DNA of 64,000 nucleotides from Apium graveolens (GCF_009905375.1 NW_027417518.1:1-64000), one strand, 5' to 3'. Positions 25,706 through 37,144 are shown, counted from the first letter of the stretch. Numbers and translations are program-made. Notes: a model not told the origin generated them from the letters alone.

Positions 25706-26508
25706 TATATACATCTCTCGCTCAGCTCTCTCTCTCATCTCTCTCTCTCTCCCCCTCCCTCACTCCCCTCTCCCTCTGTATTTGTATATGATTTGGATTT
25801 TTGGATCGTAGGTTTGTGATTTGGTTGTTTTTATAATTTGTTTACTTTGGTTGATATGTTGAAATGCCGAATAGTTTTTGTAATTTTGTTGAACGACAGC
25901 TGTTGAATTGAATAACACTTTTGGCACTTGAAAAAAAAATATGATAAGAGTTTGATGGTGGGGGAATTTGCCGCCCTGTAATGTTGACTATGGTATTAGT
26001 AAGGACTTAAATGCCTATATACAATATTTTCAATTCTTCAGTGTATCCAAGAAATTAAGTATTGTATCATTATTGGTGCGCTTAATGTAATTTGTATATT
26101 GTGTGTACTTTCAGTTATCTAGAGTATCTGCAATCTCTTGAAGAGAAAATTGATCTTGACTGGAATTAAATCTCATCATCCTTGGGGAGATCAGTAAATG
26201 TCTATTTTCAAAGGAAGGCTGCCTGATAAATTTTACTGCTGATGGAGAGAACTTGACAAAGTTAGAGAAGTATGTTGCCAAGTTTCTTGAATCTCTTCCA
26301 GCAAGAGAAGTCTATTTCATGTACTAAAACTGGTAAAATTACTTTCGTATTGTGAAATAAGTATGTTTATGATTGTGGGTTGGAATATGTTGATACCTGT
26401 TGCTCAAATACATCCCTTAATTAAAGGAAATGGTATTGTCATGTTGATTAAGGGCTACCCTTAAATGAGATTTATTCTAATTACATTAGTTTCTGGCATT
26501 TTTTCTAG

Positions 26509-27638
26509 AAAACCGGAAGGAAAAATCTCTGGCACTGCTTGCTCAGAATTTTGTCAAGCTTTTCCTTCGTTCTGGTGTAAGTTATGCTAATCTTTTACAT
26601 GCCCTTTTCAAGGTCTAGTTGTTATTTCAATTATATGTTCTAAACTTTCTTGTCCCTTTAGGCGGATATTATCTCCCTAGACAGTGCTGCAACAGCATTG
26701 CCCGGTGATGTGCATGATTCAACAGCTATGCGAAGTAAATGACCTTGCCACTGTTCACTATACAATCTAAATTGTAGATGATCTACTGTACATTTATTTT
26801 CCTCATGTAATTAAATTCTACAGCTAAAGCGAGGCGCCTCTATGATATTGCCAATGTCTTTGCATCTATGAATCTTATTGAAAAGGTTAGGTATATTCAG
26901 GATTTACTGATGTGAGAAAAGGCCTAAGATATTTGTAAAATGAATCTAATTTTTCCTAAATACGATATTGTGAATTTGTAGGTCCGTCATCCAGAAAGTG
27001 GGAAACCAACATTTAGGTGGTTGGGGATGAAACAGAAATCTAGTAATGCACATGAGCATGGTTCTGGTTCAAACGACACCAGGATGAGGGTGTTTGGAAC
27101 TGAGATAGCAAATACTGCCTCAAGGAGATTCACAGATTCTATATCCAACTGCAGGTCTAGTGAGAAGGTACATGTGCCAATATATGCCAAGCAAATTAAT
27201 GTGGAAACTGAAGATGATGAGAACTCATCAAAGCAGCACCAGGGGAATCTGCCTAAGGATCCAGAACGTGGGGAACCAGTATTAAGGCGGTTGGTGATAA
27301 AACAGAATTCCAGTATTGGTTCTGATTCATATGACACCAGGAGCAGGGTGTTTGGAAGTGAAATTACAAATACTGCTTCAAAGAGGTTCAAGGACAATTC
27401 TTTATCCAAGTGCAGGTCCAGTGAGAACGTAATTATGCCAACATATGCCAAGCAACATAATGTGAAAAAAGAAAATGATGAGAACTCAATGAAGCAGCAG
27501 CAGAGGCATCTGTCTAAGAGTTTTGTGTTTGGTCCTTTTACTCCTGCAAGTGTACGCAACCTAGATGCTCCTGAAAACAAAAAGGTTAAGCGAGTTCAGG
27601 ACTGGGAGCAACCGACTTCAACTTGTGTTTGTAACTAA
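26509..27638 (+). pseudogene. DEL/E2Fe-like atypical E2F fragment, copy B (frame open)
   Basis: Exons 26509-26576, 26662-26734, 26824-26885 and 26982-27638 join in one open frame: phase 0 between exons 1 and 2, phase 1 between 2 and 3, phase 0 between 3 and 4. Unlike copy A, exon 3 is intact and gives TKARRLYDIANVFASMNLIE. The piece covers one winged-helix domain and a C-terminal region; full DEL proteins have two such domains, so the N-terminal half is missing. The tail holds two ~85-residue direct repeats, each with an RVFG(T/S)EI.NTAS.RF motif and YAKQ. No start codon of a DEL gene is seen; an internal ATG at 27021 would give 205 residues without the DNA-binding core. Confidence 0.82.
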
Positions 27639-28084
27639 TTCTTGGATTCAAGTTTCTTGCCGTACGTATGTGGATTGCATATGGGCATATAGATTGCAGG
27701 TTTCACTCTTTATTTTCTATTTTCTTCTCTGCCTTCATTTTAACTATTCTCGAAGTTCTATATATTCTTCTCATATGCGTGTAATTCTTGATGCAGCAAA
27801 CCTACATGTATGACACTTGGAACAAGAACATGATGGGCAAGAACAAGAACCAGGACTAGGCATGCCAATTGAGTGAACATTCTCTTGGTTCTTGGGCAAA
27901 AACAACGGAATATGTATGCAAATTAATTAGTTATTGTGTACCTTAATGAGAATGTTTAGAAATAGATTTGAAGTTATAGTTGTAATTCTTGTAGAGAACC
28001 TTTGTATTATAAGTTTAATTTTAATTTTGAAGTAACAATTGAATTAATATAATATCATTTTATTTTAAAATTGATTTATTTTAA

Positions 28085-28605
28085 ATAATGAGATTAACTT
28101 TGTAAACAGTTGTGTGAAACCCACTTAAAAATTGATGAAAACCGTTGTATGTCTCACTACACATATTTTTTTTAAAAAAACTGTTGTCTTTTGATATTCT
28201 TTGCAATGGTTCAAATCTTTTACACCGGTGTCTTTTAAACGAAAAAGATTCATGACAACGGTTTTAACTAGTTAAAAGAAGTTTGTAAACTGTTGTTTAT
28301 GAAAACATCGAATAAGTTAACAACAATGGTTTTTCTACAAAACCATTGTTGTTAAGTTAGGTAGACAATAGTTGAATAAAAAAACTGTTGTTTAAAGAAT
28401 TTCCTAACAATGGTTAATAGAGAGTAACCGTTGTGAATTCTTAATTGTAACCAGTATTAAAAAACGTTGTTGAATCTCGCTTATTACAAGTGTATAAACA
28501 ACCGTTGTCCCACTTTCGATCACACGAGTGTTGGATAGACAACGGAAACTCTACCTCTCACACAATGGCAAAAAACAGTTGTATGATTGCAAATATGTTG
28601 TAGTG
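28085..28605. repeat. Family-B CACTA right subterminal repeats and TIR, duplicated copy
   Basis: Almost identical to 19131-19650 (e.g. TACACCGGTG against TACACCAGTG). Confidence 0.8.
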
Positions 28606-29745
28606 AACTAACTAGTGTTTACTTTTGAATTTTTGTTTCGATTATTTTAAAAATACTTCTCAACGATCCAACCGTATGAATGTCAATAAATATATATATA
28701 TATTAATGATATAACTAAAATTTCATATCAAAATAATTTTATTTGGTTTTCCATTTTTACAGTCAAACATGAGTTTGACTAGCACATCTAACTAGTGTTT
28801 AATCCTGAATTTATATTTTAATTATTTTAAAAATATTTCTCAAAGATCTAACCATATGGATGTCAATAAATATATATTTTAGTGATATAACCAAAATGTC
28901 ATATCAAAATATTTTTATTTGGTTTTCCATTTTAACAGTCAAGCATGAGTTTGACTAACACATCTAACTAGTGTTTAATCCTGAATTTATATTTTAATTA
29001 TTTTAAAAAGATTTCTCAAAGCTCCAACCGTATGGATGTCAATAAATATATATTTTAGTGATATAAACAAAATTTCATATCAAAATATTTTTATTTGGTT
29101 TGTCATTTTAACAGTCAAATATGAGTTTGACTAGTACATCTAACTAGTGTTTACTTCTGAATTTGTGTTTCGATTATTTTAAAAATATTTCTCAACGATC
29201 CAACCATATGAATGTCAATAAATATATATATTAGTGATATAACCAAAATTTCATATCAAAATAATTTTATTTGGTTTTCCATTTTAACAATCAAGAATGA
29301 ATTTGACTAATACATCTAACTAGTGTTTAATCCTGAATTTGTATTTCGATTATTTTAAAAATATTTCTCAATGATCCAACCGTATGGATGTCAATAAATA
29401 TATATTTTAGTGATATAACCAAAATTTCATATCAAAATAATTTTATTTGGTTTGTCATTTTAACAGTCAAGCATGAGTTTGGCTAGTACAACTAACTAGT
29501 GTTTACTTCTGAATTTGTGTTTTGATTATTTTAAAAATATTTCTCAACGATCCAACCGTATGAATGTCAATAAATATATATATTAGTGATATAACCAAAA
29601 TTTTATATCAAAATAATTTTATTTGGTTTTCCATTTTAACAGTCAAGCATGAGTTTGACTAGTACATCTAACTCGTGTTTAATCCTGAATTTGTATTTCG
29701 ATTATTTTAAAACTATTTTTTATCGATCCAATTGTATGGATGACA
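28606..29745. repeat. 176-bp satellite array, unit 7
   Basis: Duplicated partner of 19654-20790, about six and a half monomers. Confidence 0.9.
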
Positions 29746-30314
29746 ATAAATAAATAAATAAATAAATAATAATGATATAATCAATCTTTCACATTAAATA
29801 ATTTTTATCAAAATATTCAATTTTTTTTTGAAAGTTCTAATATGTCGCCCAAACAAATAAATGCTGACATTAATATGATTGGATCATGAAATAATATTTT
29901 TTAAAAATTGAAAATATCAGAAATTAGGTGCTAGTTTACAACAAAATTCGTCATAAATTACTAGTTACCAAAAATTTGAAAAAAGTCAAATTTATCGCCA
30001 AAATTTCGGGGAAATTCTTTCCCTCTTTGATAACTTACGACGAATCCTAATTTCCGTCGTAAATTGGACGATCCGATCTTTTCCGTCACAAATATTTCGT
30101 CGTAAATTTAGACAAAATATGTTTCTATTTAATTTCAAGTTAAAAATTTTAATAAAAATAATTAACTTACGACGGAATTAGATTTTCGTCGTAAGCTGAA
30201 TGGCGTCGTTCCTCCACGTGGCTGACTCCATAATTTTTTTATTCAATTGATGATAATTTTAATATTAAAATAATCAACTGACGACATATAATATTTTCCG
30301 TCGTAAATAATTAT
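29746..30314. other. CACTA subterminal block, unit 7
   Basis: Partner of 20791-21360. A small private change (GGGGAAATTCTTTCCCTC near 30009) removes part of the AAAAGTTGAATTT stretch found in the other copies. Confidence 0.75.
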
Positions 30315-31459
30315 GGGCCCAAGGCTTTAATAAATAAGAATCAGCCGGCATGAAGGGCCCCTCCAACCCACTAAGTCTGCTACTACTAGCCACAAACCAC
30401 CTAAACTACTACTGCAAAACAGAGTGATCAAATATACAAATCAGCAGTTTTTAGGTAGTATTAGCCTTCAATAGTTTACATTTTAAAAAAAAGATACAAA
30501 CACACACATGTTACTAGACTGAACGAAAGCAAGAAATACATCACTGCTCAGATCAAATACAACAAACAAAATAGAATACTAAAACAAACTATATAACTTT
30601 ATGTTGCAGTGACAAAAAAAGTTAAGGAAAAAGGAGATGATTAAATTTGTTTATACAAATGCTGAGTGTCGAAATCAAAGCGTGTAAAGAAAAAAGGTTT
30701 ACAAAATTAAAAACTCACTTCATTCTTTGTTTTACTAGTTATGTCGCATGCCTTGACGGAGGAAATACACAAGACTCTATATGCACTGTAATCCACAAGA
30801 AATAGAAACCGAAAATACATGATATAGCAATGCTGATAGAAATAGAAACCGAAAATAGGACATTGTATTTGCTCAACTAATTTCTCAAATACATATACAC
30901 AATTTCTCAACCAATTTAGGAACATCATATGTTGTAACAAATCAAACAAATACCAAAAAAATAACAAAAAAATCCTCTGTTGGTAGTGAATTGAAGGAAC
31001 ACTTACGGAACTGAGAACACGTCTTTTACTCCGATTTGGATTAGTCGGCGAGCTAGGTGACAGTCAAATCGAGATGAGAGAGAGACAGATACCTAAATCA
31101 AACCCCGTAATTGAGAGAAAAACAGACATACAATGAAGATATAAACCCTCAATCAAATCTGAAAATAGAAGTTAACAAATGGAAGCCCTGAACCCCCTTG
31201 ACTGAAGGAGCAGCCGAAACCCTAGTTTATCTCCGCACTTATTTTCCTTTCCAAAGAGAGTGAGATATATAGGGTTAGTCTATTAAAAAGAAGATACGAG
31301 AAGATATGTTGGAATTATTTTGGGTAAAAAGGCGGTCATTTTGCCGCTCTCAGTAATTTAATTATTCTATATTTGTTTTACTAATATAATATTAATGTTA
31401 TAACTTATTAATTTTAAAATTATTTAAAAAACACAATTTTATCTAATTCACTTCTTTTG
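30315..31459 (-). other. Captured promoter/5'UTR-like block, unit 7
   Basis: Sixth copy in the window, partner of 21361-22507; telo-box near 31218-31226. Confidence 0.45.
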
Positions 31460-33945
31460 AAAATGACCCGAAACCCGAAAAATAGTCATATTTCTCAACG
31501 ATCCAACCGTATGGATGTTAATAGATATATACAAAAATATCAGTGATATAACCAAAATTTTATATCAAAATAATTTTATTTGTTTTGCACTTTAAAAGTC
31601 AAGCATGGGTTTGACTAGTACAACTAACTAGTGTTAAATCCTGAATTGGTGTTTCGATTATTTTAAAAATAATTTTCAACGATCCAACCGTATGGATGTC
31701 AATATATATATATATTAGTCATATAACCAAAATTTCATATCAAAATAATTTCATTTGGTTTGCCATTTTAACAGTTAAGCATGAGTTTGACTAATACAAC
31801 TAACTAGTGTTTACTTTTGAATTTTTGTTTCGAATATTTTAAAAATACTTCTCAACGATCCAACCGTATGAATGTCAATAAATATATATATTAATGATAT
31901 AACCAAAATTTCATATCAAAATAATTTTATTTGGTTTTCCATTTTTACAGTCAAGCATGAGTTTGACTAGCACATCTAACTAGTGTTTAATCCTGAATTT
32001 ATATTTTAATTATTTTAAAAATATTTCTCAAAGATCCAACCATATGGATGTCAATAAATATATATTTTAGTGATATAACCAAAATTTCATATCAAAATAT
32101 TTTTATTTGATTTTCCATTTTAACAGTCAAGCATGAGTTTGACTAACACATCTAACTAGTGTTTAATCCTGAATTTATATTTTAATTATTTTAAAAATAT
32201 TTCTCAAAGATCCAACCGTATGGATGTCAATAAATATATATTTTAGTGATATAACCAAAATTTCATATCAAAATATTTTTATTTGGTTTGTCATTTTAAC
32301 AGTCAAACATGAGTTTGACTAGTACATCTAACTAGTGTTTACTTCTGAATTTGTGTTTCGATTATTTTAAAAATATTTCTCAACGATCCAACTGTATGAA
32401 TGTTAATAAATATATATATTAGTGATATAACCAAAATTTCATATCAAAATATTTTTATTTGGTTTTCTATTTTAACAGTCAAGCATGAGTTTGACTAACA
32501 CATCTAACTAGTGTTTAATCCTGAATTTATATTTTAATTATTTTAAAAATATTTCTCAAATATCCAACCGTATGGATGTTAATAAATATATATTTTAGTG
32601 ATATAACAAAAATTTCATACCAAATAATTTTATTTGGTTTGTCATTTTAACAGTCAAGCATGAGTTTGTTTAGTACAACTAACTAGTGTTTACTTCTGAA
32701 TTTGTGTTTCGATTATTTTAAAAATATTTCTCAACGATCCAACTGTATGAATGTTAATAAATATATATATTAGTGATATAACCAAAATTTCATATCAAAA
32801 TATTTTTATTTGGTTTTCCATTTTAACAGTCAAGCATGAGTTTGACTAACACATCTAACTAGTGTTTAATCCTGAATTTATATTTTAATTATTTTAAAAA
32901 TATTTCTCAACGATCCAATCGTATGAATGTCAATAAATATATATATTGGTGATATAACAAAAATTTCATATCAAAATAATTTTATTTGGTTTTCCATTTT
33001 AACAATCAAGAATGAGTATGACTAGTACATCTAACTAGTGTTTAATCCTGAATTTGTATTTCGATTATTTTAAAAATATTTCTCAATGATCCAACGGTAT
33101 GGATGTCAATAAATATATATTTTAGTGATATAACCAAAATTTCATATCAAAATAATTTTATTTGGTTTGTCATTTTAACAGTCAAGCATGAGTTTGACTA
33201 GTACAACTAACTAGTGTTTACTTTTGAATTTGTGTTCCGATTATTTTAAAAATATTTCTCAACGATCCAACCGTATGAATGTCAACAAATATATATATTA
33301 GTGATATAACAAAAATTTCATATCAAAATAATTTTATTTGGTTTTCCATTTTAACAGTCAAACATGAGTTTGACTAGTACATCTAACTCGTGTTTAATCC
33401 TAAATTTGTATTTCGATTATTTTAAAAATATTTCTCAACGATCCAACCGTATGAATGTCAATAAATATATATATATATTAGTGATATAACCAAAATTTCA
33501 TATCAAAATAATTTTATTTGGTTTTCCATTTTAGCAATCAAGAATGAATTTGACTAATACATCTAACTAGTGTTTAATCCTGTATTTGTATTTTGATTAT
33601 TTTAAAAATATTTCTCAACGATCCAACCGTATGGATGTCAATAAATATATATTTTAGTGATATAACCAAAATTTCATATCAAAATAATTTTATTTGGTTT
33701 GTCATTTTAACAGTCAAGCATGAGTTTGACTAGTACAACTAACTAGTGTTTACTTCTGAATTTGTGTTTCGATTATTTTAAAAATATTTTTCAATGATCC
33801 AACCGTATGAATGTCAATAAATATATATATATTAGTGATATAACCAAACTTTTATATCAAAATAATTTTATTTGGTTTTCCATTTTAACAGTCAAGCATG
33901 AGTTTGACTATTTTTTATCGATCCAACTGTATGGATGACAATAAA
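31460..33945. repeat. 176-bp satellite array, unit 8
   Basis: About 14 monomers, one more than its partner 22508-24815. The extra monomer (about 32735-32910) repeats the CAACTGTATGAATGTTAAT variant found at about 32389, as expected from unequal exchange after the tandem duplication. Confidence 0.9.
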
Positions 33946-34560
33946 TAAATAAATAAATAAATAAATATATTAATGATATGATCAATTTTTCACATTAAAT
34001 AATTTTTATCAAAATATTCAATTTTTTTTGAATTTTCTAATATGTCGCCCAAACAAATAAATGCTGACATTAATATGATTGGATCATGAAATAATATTTT
34101 TTAAAAATTGAAAATATCAGAAATTAGGTGCTAATTTACAACGAAATTCGTCATAAATTAGCAGTCAAATTTTATCGCCAAAATTTCGGGGAAAAGTTGA
34201 ATTTCCCTCTTTGATAACTTACGACGAATTCTAATTTCCGTAGTAAATTGGACGATCCGATCTTTTCCGTCACAAATATTTTTCTATTTAATTTCAAGTT
34301 AAAAATTTTAATAAAAATAATTAACTTACGACGGAATTAGATTTTTGTCGTAAGTTGAATGGCGTCGTTCCTCCACGTGGCTGACCCCATCCTTTTTTTA
34401 TTCAATTGATGATAATTTTAATATTAAAATAATCAACTTACGACAGATAATATTTTCCGTCGTAAATAATTACGACGAAAAAATATTTCCGTCGTAAGTT
34501 AGGCGCACATTTATTTCGGTCGTAAGTTGACCGTCGTAAATGGCCGGATTTGTTGTAGTG
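33946..34560. repeat. Family-A CACTA right subterminal repeats and TIR
   Basis: Dense inverted TTACGACGG/CCGTCGTAA motifs (34217-34540) running into GGCCGGATTTGTTGTAGTG at the end. Unlike units 1-5 and 7 it has no captured block, so it represents the native terminus. The following bases are TTTTCAGC. Confidence 0.85.
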
Positions 34561-35203
34561 TTTTCAGCAATGTATACAAATTTAATTTGTTAATAAAATC
34601 ATAATTTCTATAAAGATTATGTACTCATCGTGGAAAAATAATGACAGTACCGTTAGTTTTTGGGTACATAACCCACCTTTCTCCAAACGTAAAAGGAATT
34701 ATCTGTCTCCATCTACCATCTTTATTTCCACCAGAAAAGTAATTTTCATTAAAATTAGCTACATACACCCAAAAGGTGGCACTGGGGATAAGTGTTAATA
34801 GACATTTACTACATGTTTTTAAAAGGTTTTAGAGCAGTCCTGAAATTCCTTGCAAGTAATTTCAAGCTTCTAGGCTCATGTGTGATCTTAATAGATAGGC
34901 AAAACCAAATAGAATGTTGGGCACAGTCTAGGTCATGAGGAAAATTAGAGGAGTTAGAAATACCTTTATGTATCTTACAAGCTGAATAACTAATGTTATT
35001 TTGTTCATATGAATATAATGTAAGATACATTGCTTAAATATTCATGTATCACTTTTAAGCGTTTAATGTTTCTTTCTGTTTACTTCCCAAACCAAAGTTG
35101 TGATGCCTGTTTAGAGCTATTCTCCTTGTGATTAATGTTTACGTTAAATGTCTTATAATCTAATCTATGTTTCATTAATTTATGTGAGCAGTTTGTTTCT
35201 CAG
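34561..35203. other. Intergenic/intronic DNA, nothing recognised
   Basis: AT-rich single-copy-looking sequence between the CACTA end and the ZFC3H1-like exon. ORFs are short and have no recognisable domain. Confidence 0.5.
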
Positions 35204-35371
35204 GCTGAACACAACAGAGGATCATATGAACTTTGGCTTATGTACATTAATAGTCGTGAGCAGCTTGAGGAATATTGATTGGATACGGTAACACTCTAGC
35301 CGCACTATCTCACAATGCATCTCCTCACAAAGATGAAATACATTCTAGAAAATGAACCCTGGATTTTTTCA
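35204..35371 (+). pseudogene. ZFC3H1-like (zinc-finger C3H1-domain protein) pseudo-exon
   Basis: After a TTTCTCAG acceptor the sequence reads AEHNRGSYELWLMYINSREQ then LEEY and a stop. A different frame continues YGNTLAALSHNASPHKDEIH and, after another stop, TLDFF. From memory of the family, these match consecutive parts of the plant ZFC3H1-type protein (SYELWLMYINSR..LDDRL..YDAAL.ALC.HAS..DKD..H). The animal member links the nuclear RNA exosome to its targets. Here the frame is broken at least twice. The copia element begins 14 bp downstream, so this is a relic exon that was later hit by the retrotransposon. Identity rests on motif recall. Confidence 0.65.
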
Positions 35372-35385
35372 ACCGATGATTAATA

Positions 35386-35660
35386 TGTAGATGATAACGT
35401 TTAAACGAGAGAAACAGAAATACGTGAAGTTGATAGTTTTTTGATTAACTGAGAAAACAAATAAATACACAAATGAAAGCCCTACAAATTAGGGACCAGT
35501 ACCAACATTTCCTAAACTATCTCCACTACTCAAACTAATCCTGAAGACTCTCCTGAACATAACCAACGCTGCAGACCAAGTCATTACATCCTTCACGTAC
35601 TAAACATAAATAACAATAAATAGAAATAGAAATAAACTAACGTTTAGATTAAAACCAACA
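35386..35660 (-). repeat. Copia 3' LTR
   Basis: 275 bp, TGTAGATGATAAC...AAAACCAACA on the plus strand. Confidence 0.95.
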
Positions 35661-35674
35661 AACACCCCCTTAAT

Positions 35675-37144
35675 CTAAACGTTCTTATTCAGATTCTTAA
35701 CTCCCAGCAACAGACGCATCTTCTCGAACTTAAAAATCGGCAAAGCTTTTGTAAGAATGTCTGCACGTTGTTCATCTGATCGTATGTGTTTAACGACGAT
35801 TTCCCCATGCTCCACGCACTCCCTGATAAAGTGGTAGCGTATGTCGATATGCTTTGACCTACCATGAAATACCGGGTTCTTAGCTAAATCGATAGCTGAC
35901 TTGTTGTCAATATACAACACCACAAGACCAACCACATCATCAGTTATTTCCCCAAGCAACTTTCGCAGCCATATTCCTTGACACGCTGCTCCGGTAGCAG
36001 CCATAAACTCAGCCTCGCAAGACGACAAAGCAACACATTTTTGTTTTTGGGAAACCCAGGTTATCACACTCTCATTTAGATAGAAAACCACACCTCCGGT
36101 ACTCTTTCTGTCATCGATATGACCAGCCAAGTCACTATCTGAGAACCCTGTCAAAACGTTATTCCCACTGTCCTTAGAATAAACCAAACCATAGTTGATC
36201 GTACCTTTGATGTAACGAAGAATACGCTTAGCTGCGTTCAAGTGCATGACTGTTGGCCTTTCCATAAAACGATTGATTATTCCAACGGCATATGCGATTT
36301 CTGGACGCGTATGAACGAGATAGCGTAAACCTCCCACAATGCTTTTGAACTCCGTAGGGTTGATTGTTGTTCCACCTTCATCCTTTGTAATCATAAGCTT
36401 CAGCTCCATTGGATACTTAGTTGGGTTACACTCACCCATGCCTGCTTTTTCTAGCACTTTCTTGGTGTAAGCAACTTGTTTAAGCTCGATGAACCCTTTT
36501 CCCTGCTCAACCTCGATTCCCAGGTAATAAGAGAGAGTTCCCAGATCGCTCATGTCAAACGTTTCTCCCATCTGTTCTTTAAACTCACTTATGACAGCTA
36601 CATTAGTTCCCGTTACCAGTAAATCATTAACATAAACAGCCACGATTAACACCTCACCTTCGACCTTTCTTGTGTACACAGCGTGCTCGTATGGGCACCT
36701 TGTCAAACCCATATTTTCCAAACATTTACTCAGCTTCGAGTACCAAGCCCTGGGGGCTTGACGCAGGCCATACAACGCCTTGTGCAGTTTGTAAACCTTG
36801 TGCTCCTGTCCAGGTTTTTCAAACCCCCGAGGTTGTGACACATAAACCTCCTCTTTTAGCTCCCCATTCAGAAAAGCTGATTTAACATCTAGGTGGTGCA
36901 CTCCCCACCCATTTTTGGCTGACAAAGCAAGAATAAGACGAACTGTCTCCAAGCGTGTCACAGGAGCAAAAATTTCTTCGAAATCGATTCCATATTCTTG
37001 CTCGTACCCCTTAGCCACGATCCTTGCTTTGTGTTTCACTACCTCGCCATTTGAGTCCTTCTTTAACTTAAAGACCCACTTCAAGTCTATTGTTTTCTTT
37101 CCCTGTGGCAAATCAGTCAGTGTCAAATACCACCTGCAAATCAA
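35675..37144 (-). CDS. Copia pol fragment: reverse transcriptase and RNase H
   Basis: Open frame of 489 residues. The reverse transcriptase starts near residue 15 (GKKTIDLKWVFKLKKDSNGE) and includes KARIVAKGYEQ, the FAPVTRLETVR segment, LDVKSAFLNGEL with the first catalytic Asp, and YGLRQAPRAWY. The active-site box reads YVNDLL where copia enzymes have YVDDLL, so one of the paired catalytic aspartates is Asn and polymerase activity should be lost. The RNase H-like part follows (GFSDSDLAGHIDDRKSTGG, SSCEAEFMAA, HIDIRYHFIRE, ADILTKALP). The frame is otherwise intact to the end. The usual Met is absent because the N-terminal polyprotein is deleted; the annotated ATG sits in a short non-conserved lead (MICRWYLTLTD). 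Confidence 0.95.
   Translation of the reverse strand: MICRWYLTLTDLPQGKKTIDLKWVFKLKKDSNGEVVKHKARIVAKGYEQEYGIDFEEIFAPVTRLETVRLILALSAKNGWGVHHLDVKSAFLNGELKEEVYVSQPRGFEKPGQEHKVYKLHKALYGLRQAPRAWYSKLSKCLENMGLTRCPYEHAVYTRKVEGEVLIVAVYVNDLLVTGTNVAVISEFKEQMGETFDMSDLGTLSYYLGIEVEQGKGFIELKQVAYTKKVLEKAGMGECNPTKYPMELKLMITKDEGGTTINPTEFKSIVGGLRYLVHTRPEIAYAVGIINRFMERPTVMHLNAAKRILRYIKGTINYGLVYSKDSGNNVLTGFSDSDLAGHIDDRKSTGGVVFYLNESVITWVSQKQKCVALSSCEAEFMAATGAACQGIWLRKLLGEITDDVVGLVVLYIDNKSAIDLAKNPVFHGRSKHIDIRYHFIRECVEHGEIVVKHIRSDEQRADILTKALPIFKFEKMRLLLGVKNLNKNV

Larger units (their letters stand above)
25376..28605. mobile_element. Truncated copy of nested family-B CACTA (5' end lost)
   Basis: Carries the SUF4-like and E2F-like fragments, right subterminal repeats and right TIR (TGTTGTAGTG ending at 28605, followed by AAC). 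The left TIR and 174-bp array are missing. It arose by the ~9-kb tandem duplication, not by transposition. Confidence 0.9.
25376..34491. repeat. Tandem segmental duplication, copy B
   Basis: Head-to-tail repeat of 16429-25375. The junction near 25376-25379 joins ATATTTCCG of the subterminal block to TTCTTGTGCCC of the SUF4-like leader with little or no homology. Copy B is about 170 bp longer, mainly through one extra satellite monomer in the 32.7-32.9 kb region. Confidence 0.92.
1..34560. mobile_element. Family-A CACTA (EnSpm) composite, right end in window
   Basis: The right end reads GGATTTGTTGTAGTG at 34546-34560. Its reverse complement, CACTACAACAAATC, matches the left end of the complete family-A element at 38331. 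Inside that terminus lie inverted copies of TTACGACGG/CCGTCGTAA, the kind of subterminal repeat that CACTA transposases bind. Leftwards the sequence is a tandem series of ~3.2-kb units made of satellite, subterminal block and captured 5'-region block, interrupted by a nested family-B CACTA and a ~9-kb tandem duplication. The left terminus and its TSD are outside the window, so membership of the whole stretch in one element is inferred from its continuous repeat structure. No transposase-like ORF is visible. Confidence 0.75.

Noticed and set aside
1..34560. Centromere core
   Set aside because: Monomer length fits, but arrays are short, broken by CACTA ends and captured DNA, and there is no centromeric retrotransposon. 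It cannot be claimed from this window.
34809..35030. 73-codon minus ORF
   Set aside because: No domain, no conserved neighbour, ordinary length for chance in this composition.
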